A stretch of DNA of 64,000 bases from Kitasatospora sp. GAS204B (GTDB lineage Bacteria > Actinomycetota > Actinomycetes > Streptomycetales > Streptomycetaceae): contig NZ_JARZAG010000016.1 in assembly GCF_029892155.1 (NCBI RefSeq), positions 124,001 to 188,000 of the forward strand, given 5' to 3'. The notes below the pieces were generated by a model, which was not told the DNA's origin, searched no databases, and saw only the letters and a program-made list of their open reading frames with translations. Made by a program: the position numbers and the translations under genes. This document shows positions 1 to 8,859 of the stretch, in pieces. Positions within the stretch are counted from its first letter, which is position 1; each line of letters begins with the position of its first letter.

Positions 1-3000
1 CTGTAGTGAGCCCGGCGGCGGTTGCCCTGCTCGTCGAGCCGGTAGAAGGAGCGCGGCGCCATGCCCGTCGCGATGACGCTGAGGATCAGCCGGGTGAACC
101 GGTCGGGCAGGTTCAGCTGGCCGGGCAGGCGGCTGTGGGCCAGGATCATGTCGGGTCGGAACACCGTGACCGGCAGGCCGGTCCGTTCGTGCGCCTCGCG
201 CAGCAGGACCTCGCCGGCCCACTTGCTGGTGGCGTACCCGTTCGCGTCGGAGGTGCTCAACCGCCGTGTGGGGGAGGCCGAACGGATGTCGACCGCCTCG
301 TCGAGGACGGACCCGTCGGGCTGCATCGCGGCGGCTATGGTCGAGACGTAGACGAACCGTTTCTGCCGTCCGGTGAGTGCCAGCCGGATCAGCTCCGCCG
401 TCGCGGCGACGTTCGGCTCGAACAGCCGGCTGTACGGAAGCACGTGGTTGACCAGGGCCGCGGCGTGCACGATCTGCTCGGTCTCGGCGGCGAGCCGCTG
501 CCAGGCCGCGTCGTCCAGGCCCAGCTGAGGTGCCGACACGTCCGCGGCCAGGACTTCGAGATGCTCCGCCGCGACCGCGTCGAACCAGTCGGCGCAGTCG
601 GCCTGGCCGGCCCGGTCGCCCCCGTCCCCCGACGCCGCGCGCAGGCACCGGACCACGCGTTGCCGGGCGGCCGCGTCGTCGGTGGCGCGGGCGAGGCAGG
701 TCAGCCGCCCGCCGGTCCGGGCGACGCGCTGGAGCCATTCGATCGCCAGGAACCGTCCGAGGTAGCCGGTCGCCCCGGTGAGCAGGACCCGCTCGGCCGG
801 ACGATGCTCAATACCGGAGCGCTCGACAAGGAGCCGCTCGTCCAGGAAGTGACCAAGGGTCAGGTCGCTCGCCCGCACCTCCACCGCGTCGCGACCGTGC
901 ACCGAGGCGAACGTGGCGCGCAGCTCCCGGGCCCCGCGCGCCGCGCCGAGGCGGTCCGCGATGCGGGCCAGCGTCGAGCCGGGGCCGAGGACGGCCTGGA
1001 CCGGGACCTCGACGTCGAAGAGCTGCTCGAGAACGGTCGAGAAGGTGTGCGCTGACAGCGAGTCACCGCCCAGCTCGGTGAAGTTGGCCTCCGGCCGCAC
1101 CAGCGACGAGGGGTAGCCGAGGGTGATCTGGACCGCGCTGAGGACCGCCTCCAGCGGTGTGACGTCGCGGCCCTCGGCCCGCAGTGCCGCGAACTGGCCG
1201 GCCCGGCCGGTCGCGATGTCCGCGTACAACTGCTCCAGCCGGGCGCCGTAGTGCTCCTTGAGGGCGGGGCGCAGGAGCTTGCCGACCCCCGACAGCAGTC
1301 CGTTCCCGATCGTGAACGGCTGCCGTTCGACCAGCACGTCGTGCGGGACCTCGTAGGCGTTCAGGCCCGCGCCGTGGGCGAGTTCCCGCATCGAGTCGAG
1401 GACGGTGGCCCGGATCGCGGCATCGTCGGCCTGCCCCAGGCGCTCCCGGTCGGGGACCACCACCGCCAGTAGGAACGCCTGCTCGGGGCTGCCGTAGACG
1501 TAGAGCTGCGCGATGGACGGGCTGGTCGAGTAGAGCGCCTCCAACCGGGACACGGCGACGAACTCCCCCTGGGAGAGCTTCACGACGTTGTTGATCCGGT
1601 CGACGTAGACCAGGCGGTCGGGTGCGATCTCGGCGAACACGTCGCCGGTCCGGTAGTAGCCGTCCTCGTCGAAGGTGCGTGCGCTGGCGTCGGGCTGCTT
1701 GTAGTACCCAGGGACCAGGCCGACCGACTTCAGCCGCAACTCGCCCCGGGGGTACGGCTTGTCGGTCGCGAAGTAGCCGAGCTGCGGCACGTCGACCAGC
1801 CGGTAGTCGAGCACCGGCGGACGGCGCACCTGCTGGTCGACGACGACGGCCCTGGTGGTCTCCGTCGACCCGTAGCAGTCGATGATCTTCGTGTCGAGGA
1901 CCGAGGCCATGAACGTGTGCATCGCCGCCGACAGCGGCGCGCTGCCGCACAGGGCGCTGACGATCCGGCCGCCGAGCATGCCGTCGCGGACCTGGTCGCG
2001 GGCGGCCGCCTCGGCATCGGGTCGGGCCAGGCCCGCGCGGCAGCGGCGGTCGGCTTCGAGCAGGTACCGCTGGTGGACCATGTCGCAGATCCTCGGGACC
2101 AGGCTCAGCACGGTGGGTCGCGCCAGGCGCAGGTCGTCGAAGAGCGTCGACATGTCGCTGCGGGCGGTGAAGAAGCCGATGCCGCCGCAGGAGAGCCCGG
2201 AGACCAGCCAGGAGCGGCCGTTGACATGGCTCATGGGCATGTAGTGCAGGATGATCGTCGGCACCGGCGTGCTGCCGCCCGCCGGGCCGCTCATGCCGCC
2301 GCAGCCGTTCTGCCACATGCGCGTGATCATGGACGCGGTGTAGATCGCGCCCTTGGGCGTGCCGGTGCTGCCGGAGGTGTAGATCAGGCCGAGCAGCCGG
2401 TCCGGATCGCCGTCGTCATACGGTGGCACGGCGGGCAGTTGGCCGCCACGGCCCAGTTCGTCCCGCAGCGAGACCACCGTGGCTCGCTCGCCCAGCTTGT
2501 CGACGGCGGCCCGCAGCGCCTCGCGGTGGTCGTCCACGCGAAGGTCGCAGTCGAAGACGACCAGGCGCTCGATGGAGTCGGACGCCAGGACGGTGTCGAC
2601 CGCGGCGTCGATCGAGCCGAGGTCGGCGGCGAGCAGCCGCGGCTGCGTTTCGGCGACGACCGGGGCCAGCCGTACCGCGGACGATCCGGTGGCCAGCGGG
2701 ACCGACACCGTCCCCAGGTACATGCAGGCCAGATCGATCGTGGCGTAGTCGACGCTGGTGAAGCCCAGCGTCGCGACGAAGTCGCCGGCGCGCAGGCCGC
2801 CGCCGGCGGGGTCGGCCCAGGCGGTGGCGAGGCGGCCGACCCGCTGCCACAGCTCGGCGTAGGTCACCGTCTCGAAGCCGGGCAGGAGTTCGAGGGTGCG
2901 ACGGCCGGTCGCGGGGTCGTGGACGATCCGCTCGGCCCGACGGGCGAGCGCCGTCCGGTCGGCGTAACCGTCCATCGCGGCCGAGATGGTGCCGATGAGG

Positions 3001-3128
3001 CTGCCGGCGCGCTGCCGGATGGCCTCGGCGACGGCCGGCGACGGGGCGGCTGCGGCGAATTCGGGATCGTTCGCGTGCAGTGCCGCGGTCCGGGACGCGA
3101 GGTCGCGACCCGTCTGGTGCTCAGACAT
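1..3128 (-). CDS. car: Carboxylic acid reductase (A-T-R), C-terminus beyond window
   Basis: ATP- and NADPH-dependent reduction of a carboxylic acid to an aldehyde. The adenylation domain (about residues 50-640) carries the P-loop signature YTSGSTGTPKG near residue 250. The thiolation motif LGGDSLSA places the phosphopantetheine serine at residue 690, almost exactly where it lies in characterised carboxylic acid reductases. The reductase domain begins near residue 780 with LLTGATGYLG, and a YxxxK motif follows near residue 965. About 1,040 residues are visible; the family is near 1,170, so roughly 130 C-terminal residues lie outside the window. The start is the ATG at 3128. It lies 76 bp downstream of the exporter on the same strand, so the two may form one transcript. 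It needs a phosphopantetheinyl transferase, and none is visible here. The acid substrate cannot be read from the sequence; this is probably a dedicated enzyme of the adjacent cluster. Confidence 0.9.
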   Translation of the reverse strand, partial: MSEHQTGRDLASRTAALHANDPEFAAAAPSPAVAEAIRQRAGSLIGTISAAMDGYADRTALARRAERIVHDPATGRRTLELLPGFETVTYAELWQRVGRLATAWADPAGGGLRAGDFVATLGFTSVDYATIDLACMYLGTVSVPLATGSSAVRLAPVVAETQPRLLAADLGSIDAAVDTVLASDSIERLVVFDCDLRVDDHREALRAAVDKLGERATVVSLRDELGRGGQLPAVPPYDDGDPDRLLGLIYTSGSTGTPKGAIYTASMITRMWQNGCGGMSGPAGGSTPVPTIILHYMPMSHVNGRSWLVSGLSCGGIGFFTARSDMSTLFDDLRLARPTVLSLVPRICDMVHQRYLLEADRRCRAGLARPDAEAAARDQVRDGMLGGRIVSALCGSAPLSAAMHTFMASVLDTKIIDCYGSTETTRAVVVDQQVRRPPVLDYRLVDVPQLGYFATDKPYPRGELRLKSVGLVPGYYKQPDASARTFDEDGYYRTGDVFAEIAPDRLVYVDRINNVVKLSQGEFVAVSRLEALYSTSPSIAQLYVYGSPEQAFLLAVVVPDRERLGQADDAAIRATVLDSMRELAHGAGLNAYEVPHDVLVERQPFTIGNGLLSGVGKLLRPALKEHYGARLEQLYADIATGRAGQFAALRAEGRDVTPLEAVLSAVQITLGYPSSLVRPEANFTELGGDSLSAHTFSTVLEQLFDVEVPVQAVLGPGSTLARIADRLGAARGARELRATFASVHGRDAVEVRASDLTLGHFLDERLLVERSGIEHRPAERVLLTGATGYLGRFLAIEWLQRVARTGGRLTCLARATDDAAARQRVVRCLRAASGDGGDRAGQADCADWFDAVAAEHLEVLAADVSAPQLGLDDAAWQRLAAETEQIVHAAALVNHVLPYSRLFEPNVAATAELIRLALTGRQKRFVYVSTIAAAMQPDGSVLDEAVDIRSASPTRRLSTSDANGYATSKWAGEVLLREAHERTGLPVTVFRPDMILAHSRLPGQLNLPDRFTRLILSVIATGMAPRSFYRLDEQGNRRRAHY

Positions 3129-3204
3129 GAGTGCTCCGGTGTGTGATGGAGTCCGATGAGGCTCCCGCCGGACCGGCCCTGCTGGACCGTGCCCCCCACA
3201 CGCC

Positions 3205-4596
3205 CTAGGCCGGGTCGGCGGGCAGCCGGCGAGCGCCGAGGCCGACGGCCAGCGCCATCAGCAGGTAGATCAGAACGGCCGCGAACGCCGGTGCGGCGAT
3301 GCTGTTGCCGGACTTGAGGCCGCCGATCAGCGCGACGCCGATGGTGGTGCCGGACGACCGGCCCGCCGACATCAGTCCGCTGGCGAGGGCCGAGCGGTGC
3401 GCCGGGGCCGTCGCCATCACCAGGGTGATCTGCGGAACGGTCGCCAGACCGAAGCCGAGTCCGATGAACGCGAGCCCGATGCCGGTACCGATCGGGGTGT
3501 CACCGCCGATGAAGACCAGCAGCACCCCGCCGACCAGGGTCAGCAGCACCGCGATGCCCAGCACCCGTGGCGCGCCGAGTCTGGCGTGGACGCGCCCGGC
3601 GACCAGCGGCATCAGGGTGATCGGCAGCGCGGAGGGCAGGAAGCAGAGTCCGGTGGTGATCGGGCCGTACCCGCGCACCTGCTGGAGGAAGACGCTGATC
3701 GAGAACAGCAGCCCGTAGTAGCCGGCGAAGAGCAGCAGGCCCGCCGCGACGAAGCCGCGGAACCCCGGGGCCCGGAACAGGTCGCCCGGGATCATCGGGA
3801 ACGCGTACGTGCGCTGCCTGACCACGAAGGCGGCGAGCGCGAGGACGGCCGCCACCGCCGCCACCATCGGCAGCGGCCGGGTCCAGCCCAGCTCCCGCCC
3901 TTCGGTGAGCGCCAGCGCGATGCCGGCGAGGAAGGCGGCGGCGAGCAACTGGCCCAGCACGTCCTGGGGTTCCTTGCGGACGTTCGCCCCGGCTCGGGGC
4001 ATATGACGGGCCGAAAGCCACTGGATCACCAGCACGGCCGGCACGTTGACCAGGAAGATGCTCCGCCACCCCACCGCCGCGACCAGCGTGCCGCCGAGGA
4101 TGGGACCGAAGGCGACCGGGCTGCCGGCGACCATCGCCCAGATGGAGATGGCCTTCGCACGGCCGTCCGGGTCCCGGTAGGTGTCGGTGAGCATCACCAG
4201 CGTGGCGGGCGTGAGCAACACCCCGCCGAGCCCCTGCAACGCCCGCGCGACGACGAGCGCGGGACCGTCGGGAGCCAGTCCGCACAGCACGGACGTCACC
4301 CCGAACACGGCGACGCCGAGCCGGAACATCCGAACGGCGCCGAACCGTGCGACCATCGCGGCCCCGGCCAGCACCAGGCTGGCGAGGACGATCGCGTACG
4401 CGTCGACGACGAGCTGCATCATCGGCAGGCTCGCCCGCAGGCTGGCGCGGATCGCCGGGATCGCGACGTTCACGATGCTGATGTCGATGACGATCATCCC
4501 GGTCGCCAGGCTGGCCACCGCGAGAACGCGACGGGGTCTCACGGGGGCCTCGGCCAGGTCCGGCGCGTCGCTGTCGAGACTGGTCGAGTTGGCCAT
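3205..4596 (-). CDS. MFS drug/metabolite exporter (EmrB/QacA-like)
   Basis: 463-residue polytopic membrane protein of the major facilitator superfamily, drug:H+ antiporter-2 type. The first helix carries the typical motif IDISIVNVAIPAI (near residues 37-49). Later come the RALQGLGGVLLTPATLVML segment of motif C and the loop GWRSIFLVNVP, which is diagnostic of EmrB/QacA transporters. About 14 hydrophobic segments can be counted. It most likely exports the product of the flanking biosynthetic operon and gives self-resistance. The substrate is inferred from position only. It is transcribed with the carboxylic acid reductase, away from the main operon, across a 217-bp divergent gap. The ribosome-binding site before the ATG is weak (GGCGG). 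Confidence 0.88.
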   Translation of the reverse strand: MANSTSLDSDAPDLAEAPVRPRRVLAVASLATGMIVIDISIVNVAIPAIRASLRASLPMMQLVVDAYAIVLASLVLAGAAMVARFGAVRMFRLGVAVFGVTSVLCGLAPDGPALVVARALQGLGGVLLTPATLVMLTDTYRDPDGRAKAISIWAMVAGSPVAFGPILGGTLVAAVGWRSIFLVNVPAVLVIQWLSARHMPRAGANVRKEPQDVLGQLLAAAFLAGIALALTEGRELGWTRPLPMVAAVAAVLALAAFVVRQRTYAFPMIPGDLFRAPGFRGFVAAGLLLFAGYYGLLFSISVFLQQVRGYGPITTGLCFLPSALPITLMPLVAGRVHARLGAPRVLGIAVLLTLVGGVLLVFIGGDTPIGTGIGLAFIGLGFGLATVPQITLVMATAPAHRSALASGLMSAGRSSGTTIGVALIGGLKSGNSIAAPAFAAVLIYLLMALAVGLGARRLPADPA

Positions 4597-4813
4597 GGGG
4601 CCGCCATTTCAGGTGAGACGAATGAATTCCTGCCGATCAGTGCTGCGAAATCCTAGACCCGCGGCCGGCCGTGGCGTCAACCGGCAGCCGTCGAACTGAC
4701 CGGAAAGCGCCGGAATAGTCCGATTCCAGGGTCCGGTCTAGAAAATCCTCTGTTTCCGACCGAGCCGGGCGCTCCGTAGTGTCGAAGCGTCGAGAACAGC
4801 GAGAGGAGGCAGC
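4597..4813. promoter_or_regulatory. Divergent promoter region between exporter and biosynthetic operon
   Basis: This 217-bp gap separates the leftward exporter/reductase unit from the rightward LeuA-like operon. It is locally AT-richer than its surroundings. A short dyad (GGAAT at 4712-4716, ATTCC at 4723-4727) lies about 90 bp before the LeuA-like start. A strong ribosome-binding site, GAGAGGAGG, sits just before the ATG at 4814. It is a likely target of the cluster's LAL regulator, but no consensus site is known to me. Confidence 0.5.
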
Positions 4814-6487
4814 ATGGGAGCACGCGGAACGGGTTCACCACTGCCTTTCCCGGAGCGGAACCGGGGAATTCCGCAGCGTCCCTCGTCCATGCCGTTCCAC
4901 CGCTATGCGCGGAACGGGCCTACGCCTACCACCGGTTGGCTGCGACGTTGGCCGGACCGGGCGCTCGAGCGGGCTCCGGTGTGGGCCTCGGTCGATCTCC
5001 GGGACGGAAATCAGGCGCTCGCCGAGCCGATGGACCCGGGCCGGAAGAAGCGGCTGTTCGAGTTGCTGGTCGCGACCGGCTTCAAGGACATCGAAATCGG
5101 ATATCCGGCGGCCAGCACCGACGACTTCGATTTCGTCCGGGAGCTGGTCGGCAAGGACGGAATTCCGGACGACGTGACGGTTTCGGTATTCACGCCGGCC
5201 CGGCCCGATCTCATCGAGCGGACCTTCGAGGCGATTCACGGAGCCGACCGCGCGACGGTGCATCTGTGCCATGCGACGGCGTGCCTGTGGCGCGAGGTGG
5301 TGTTCGGCCTGGAGCGGCCCGAGGTGCTGCGGATGGCCGTCGAGGGCGCGCGGCAGCTGGTGCGCCTCGCGGAGCGGGCGACCGGGACGGACATCCGGTT
5401 CGAGTACTCGCCGGAGACCTTCAACCTGACCGAGCCGGAGTTCGCGCTGGAGATCGCGGACGCGGTCACCGAGATCGTCGGCGCCACCCCCGACCGGCCG
5501 CTGGTGCTGAACCTGCCGACCACCGTGGAGACCCACTCGCCCAACGTCTTCGCCGACCAGGTGGAATGGATGCACCGCAACCTCGACCGGCGCGAGTCGA
5601 TCATCCTCTCGGTGCACCCGCACAACGACCGGGGCACCGCCGTCGCGTCGGCCGAGCTGGCGCTGATGGCCGGGGCCGACCGGGTCGAGGGCACCCTCTT
5701 CGGCAACGGCGAACGCACCGGCAACGTCTGCCTGGTGACGCTCGCGCTCAACCTGTTCAGCCAGGGGGTCGACCCCCAGCTGGAGCTCTCCGAGATCGAC
5801 GCCGTCCGCGAGATCGTCGAGGACTGCAACCGCCTGCCGGTGCACCCCCGGCACCCCTACGCCGGAGACCTGGTGTACACCGCCTTCTCCGGCACCCACC
5901 AGGACGCCATCGCCAAGGGCCTGGCCGCGCTCTGCGCGCAGGCCGAGCGCGAGGGCCGCGAGGTCGCGGAACTGCCCTGGCAGGTCCCGTACCTGCCGAT
6001 CGACCCCAAGGACGTCGGCCGGGACTACCAGGCGATCATCCGGGTGAACAGCCAGTCGGGCAAGGGCGGCATCGCCTATGTGCTGAAGGCCGGTTGGGGG
6101 ATCGACCTGCCCACCGACCTGCGCCGGGACTTCGCGGCCGTGGTGCAGAGGGCCACTGACGCGCTGGGGCGCGAACTGGAACCGGCCGAGCTCTGGCAGC
6201 TGCTCCGGGGCAACTACTGCCTCGACGACTCGCTCGCGGCACCGTCCGGCGCCGACGAGCACCAGGTCGTCGCGGAGCACGCCACGGCGCACGGCGTCGA
6301 GTTCACCCAGTTCGTGGTCACCGCCACGACGGTCGCCGCCGGTGAGCCGACGGCCTGCTTCGCGGCGCTGGACGCGGGCGGCCGCACGGTCTGGGGCATC
6401 GGCCTGGCGGCGACGGCCGCCGACGCGGCGCACCGCTCGTGCCGGTCCGCACTGCGCCGAGCCGGCATCCGAGGAGGAGAGCTGTGA
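4814..6487 (+). CDS. 2-isopropylmalate-synthase-like acyl-CoA/2-oxoacid condensing enzyme
   Basis: 557 residues, DRE-TIM metallolyase family, LeuA type 2 architecture. Catalytic landmarks are present: RDGNQAL at 63-69 (metal-binding Asp64), HPHNDRG at 268-274 (metal-binding His268 and His270) and GNGERTGN at 297-304. Such enzymes condense acetyl-CoA with a 2-oxoacid to give a 2-alkylmalate. It is probably not the housekeeping LeuA. The pocket segment usually read as HFYNSTS-LQRR is here HLCHATACLWR (150-160), and the C-terminal regulatory region seems shortened while still ending in a WGIGL segment typical of that domain. This suggests a different 2-oxoacid and relaxed leucine feedback, as in other cluster-borne LeuA paralogues. 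It is the first gene of the rightward operon and overlaps the next start by four bases. Confidence 0.85.
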   Translation: MGARGTGSPLPFPERNRGIPQRPSSMPFHRYARNGPTPTTGWLRRWPDRALERAPVWASVDLRDGNQALAEPMDPGRKKRLFELLVATGFKDIEIGYPAASTDDFDFVRELVGKDGIPDDVTVSVFTPARPDLIERTFEAIHGADRATVHLCHATACLWREVVFGLERPEVLRMAVEGARQLVRLAERATGTDIRFEYSPETFNLTEPEFALEIADAVTEIVGATPDRPLVLNLPTTVETHSPNVFADQVEWMHRNLDRRESIILSVHPHNDRGTAVASAELALMAGADRVEGTLFGNGERTGNVCLVTLALNLFSQGVDPQLELSEIDAVREIVEDCNRLPVHPRHPYAGDLVYTAFSGTHQDAIAKGLAALCAQAEREGREVAELPWQVPYLPIDPKDVGRDYQAIIRVNSQSGKGGIAYVLKAGWGIDLPTDLRRDFAAVVQRATDALGRELEPAELWQLLRGNYCLDDSLAAPSGADEHQVVAEHATAHGVEFTQFVVTATTVAAGEPTACFAALDAGGRTVWGIGLAATAADAAHRSCRSALRRAGIRGGEL

Positions 6488-6987
6488 AGGGCAACGCCTA
6501 CCGCACCGTCGGCCCCGGGATCTACCGGGAGGACGGCGGCCTGCTCTACGAGGACTTCGTCCCCGGCGAGGTCATCGAGCACCGGCCGGGCCGGACGATC
6601 ACCATGAGCGACAACGTGTGGAGCTCGCTGCTCTGCCTCAACCAGCATCCGCTGCACATCGACGCCGTCTACGCCGAGCAGACCCGGTTCGGGCAGGTGC
6701 TGGTGTCGAGCCTGGTCACCTTCGGGATCGTCAACGGGATGACGGTGGCCACCATCAGTGCCAAGGGCATCGCCAACCTCGGCTGGGACCAGGTGCGGCT
6801 GACCGCACCGGTGTTCGTCGGCGACACGCTCTACGCGCGGACCCGCATCCTCGCCAAGCGGGAGTCCGCCAAGCGGCCCGGCGAGGGCATCGTGACCGTC
6901 CACACCACCGGCCAGAACCAGCACGGCGCGACAGTGATCGAATTCGAGCGGACGATTCTCGTCCCGCGGCAGGAGGCGGACCGATGA
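6484..6987 (+). CDS. MaoC-family hydratase (mesaconyl-CoA hydratase/FkbR2-like)
   Basis: 167-residue single hot-dog domain protein. I chose the GTG at 6484 because it overlaps the previous stop (GTGA) and follows GAGGAGGAG at ideal spacing. The active-site segment reads LNQHPLHID, close to the N-x-Q-PLHLD form of mesaconyl-CoA hydratase/FkbR2-type MaoC proteins rather than the GDxNPIH form of R-hydratases. A second family signature, ANLGWDQVRLTAPVF, follows. Members add or remove water on acyl-CoA or acyl-ACP thioesters. In the ethylmalonyl-CoA pathway a homologue works with a CitE-like lyase, and such a lyase lies two genes downstream here. That pairing suggests handling of a branched hydroxyacyl thioester; the substrate is inferred. 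Confidence 0.85.
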   Translation: MKGNAYRTVGPGIYREDGGLLYEDFVPGEVIEHRPGRTITMSDNVWSSLLCLNQHPLHIDAVYAEQTRFGQVLVSSLVTFGIVNGMTVATISAKGIANLGWDQVRLTAPVFVGDTLYARTRILAKRESAKRPGEGIVTVHTTGQNQHGATVIEFERTILVPRQEADR

Positions 6988-7976
6988 TCCCGATCATCAC
7001 GCTGGAACCCGAGCTTGCCCGGGCGGAGCGCGAGGATGCCGAGCAGACGACCGCCGAGCGCGAGGCCGCCGAACGCAAGGTGGCCGACGAGATCTCGGAC
7101 GCCTGCCGGCACAGCGGGTTCTTCGTCGTGCGCGGCCACGGGATCGCCCCCGAGGTCTTCGACGACGCCTACGCCGCGTCGCTGCGCTTCTTCGGGCTCC
7201 CGCTGGACACCAAGCACCAGCTCGCGATGCGGACCAGCACCGCGCGCGGCGACAACGACTACAGCCCGTACGGATACAGCGCCCTGCTGGCCGAGAACGC
7301 GTACGCCTACACCGGCAAGCAGGGCATGCCGTCGGACTACGTCGAGAAGTTCAGCGCCGGGCGGCTGATCCTGAACGACGCCGAGGACCTGCCCTTCCCG
7401 GCGGACGAGCAGGGTGCGCAGCTGCGCGCCGCGCTGAAGCGGTACTTCGCGGCCTGCGAGACCATGGCGGACCGGATCGCCGAGCTGCTGGCCCTGGCCC
7501 TGGACCTGCCGCGGGACTTCTTCGCCGGCCGGACGAACACCTCCAACGACTCGCTCCGCTCGCACCTCTACCCGGGAGTCGCCCCGGAGTTCCGCAACGA
7601 CCAGGGCATGGGGCAGCACACCGACGGCACGCTGATCACCCTGCTCACCCAGGACGGCCCGGGCCTGCAGCTCCAGGACCGGGCCGGCCGCTGGCTGGAC
7701 GTCGAGGTCCCGGAACGCGACAGCTTCATCGTCAACATCGGTGACCTGATGGCCCGTTGGTCGAACGACGAGTACGTGTCGACACCGCACCGGGTCCGGC
7801 TCGCCGACCGGCGGCGGCAGTCGATCGTCTTCTTCAAGCTGGCCAACGACGACGCGGTCATCGAGTGCTTCCCGAAGTTCACGGCAGAGCGCCCCGCGAA
7901 GTACCAGCCGATCCGCTACGAGGACTTCTCGCTGCAGAAGATGAACCTGCTGTTCGGCCGGGAGGGTTCGCGGTGA
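6984..7976 (+). CDS. 2-oxoglutarate/Fe(II) oxygenase, isopenicillin-N-synthase fold
   Basis: 330 residues. The N-terminal half carries the DIOX_N-type segment GFFVVRGHGI (45-54). The C-terminal half has the iron triad HTD (His212, Asp214) and His269 in TPHRV, plus the RxS cosubstrate motif Arg278-Gln-Ser280. All key residues are intact, so it should be active as a hydroxylase, desaturase or cyclase that uses 2-oxoglutarate and O2. An intact Asp in the triad argues against halogenation. It starts at the ATG overlapping the MaoC stop (ATGA), and its own stop overlaps the lyase start, so translation is coupled on both sides. The substrate is unknown. Confidence 0.9.
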   Translation: MIPIITLEPELARAEREDAEQTTAEREAAERKVADEISDACRHSGFFVVRGHGIAPEVFDDAYAASLRFFGLPLDTKHQLAMRTSTARGDNDYSPYGYSALLAENAYAYTGKQGMPSDYVEKFSAGRLILNDAEDLPFPADEQGAQLRAALKRYFAACETMADRIAELLALALDLPRDFFAGRTNTSNDSLRSHLYPGVAPEFRNDQGMGQHTDGTLITLLTQDGPGLQLQDRAGRWLDVEVPERDSFIVNIGDLMARWSNDEYVSTPHRVRLADRRRQSIVFFKLANDDAVIECFPKFTAERPAKYQPIRYEDFSLQKMNLLFGREGSR

Positions 7977-8818
7977 GGTCGTACGCGAGCCTGCTGTACA
8001 CCCCGGCGCTGCGGCTGGCCTCGGTGGCCGAGCCGGGCCGGGTTCGCGCGGACCTGCTGGTCCTGGACCTGGAGGACTCCGTCCCCGGGGCGAAGAAGGC
8101 CGAGGCCCGCGCGCTGCTGGCCACGGCGGACCTGAGCCGGGCCGGGCTGCCGGGGCTGGGCCTGCGGGTCAACAGCATCGCGACCCCCGACGGCCTGGCG
8201 GACCTGCGGACGCTGCTCGAACTGGACGCCGTGATCGGCGGCGTCCCGATCGACGTGGTCTTCATCCCCAAGATCGCCGGCCCCGGCGACGTGGCGATCT
8301 ACCGGGCGCTGCTGGCCCGCACCTCGAAGCCCCCGCAGATCTGCAGCTTCATCGAGACCGTGGACTCGGTCGAGAACGCCTTCGCCATCGCCGCGGTGAG
8401 CGACGGACTCTGCTTCGGCCAGGCGGACCTGACGGCCGAGATGTACGCCGAGAACGCGGCCTATCTCGACTACGCGCGGGCCCGGCTCTGTGTCGCGGCG
8501 GCCAGGTACCGGCTGCCCGCCATCGACACCAACTCCTTCGAGCTGCACGACCTCGACGTGGTCGCGGCGACCTGCCGGGCGGCCCGGGACGCCGGATTCA
8601 CCGGCAAGGCGGCCATCCACCCCCGGCAGGTGGAGGTGATCGCCGAGGCGTTCACGGTCGGCCCCGACGAACTCGCCGAATACCGGCGGGTGGTCGCGGA
8701 CTACGACGCCCTGCCCTCCGGCTTCACGGTCGAGAAGGACCGCGTGCTGGCCCCGCCGTTCGTGCTGCGGGCCCGGCGCATGCTCCAGTTCCACGCGGCC
8801 GACGCCGCCCGCTCCTGA
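7973..8818 (+). CDS. CitE/HpcH-like CoA-ester lyase (malyl-CoA-lyase type)
   Basis: 281-residue TIM-barrel protein of the HpcH/HpaI and CitE lyase family. The GTG at 7973 overlaps the oxygenase stop and follows GGGAGGG. Visible family marks are LYTPALR at the N-terminus, the metal-binding DLED near residue 32, RVNS near residue 62, FIET with the metal-binding Glu near residue 126, and GQADL further on. Relatives reversibly cleave or form 3-hydroxyacyl-CoA esters (malyl-CoA, beta-methylmalyl-CoA, citryl-CoA), often with glyoxylate or acetyl-CoA. Beside a mesaconyl-CoA-hydratase-like MaoC protein it probably builds or splits a branched hydroxyacid thioester. Direction and substrate cannot be judged from sequence. 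Confidence 0.87.
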   Translation: MRSYASLLYTPALRLASVAEPGRVRADLLVLDLEDSVPGAKKAEARALLATADLSRAGLPGLGLRVNSIATPDGLADLRTLLELDAVIGGVPIDVVFIPKIAGPGDVAIYRALLARTSKPPQICSFIETVDSVENAFAIAAVSDGLCFGQADLTAEMYAENAAYLDYARARLCVAAARYRLPAIDTNSFELHDLDVVAATCRAARDAGFTGKAAIHPRQVEVIAEAFTVGPDELAEYRRVVADYDALPSGFTVEKDRVLAPPFVLRARRMLQFHAADAARS

Positions 8819-8859
8819 CACCCGCCCCAGCACCCGCAATGACGAATCGGGGAAGCCCA

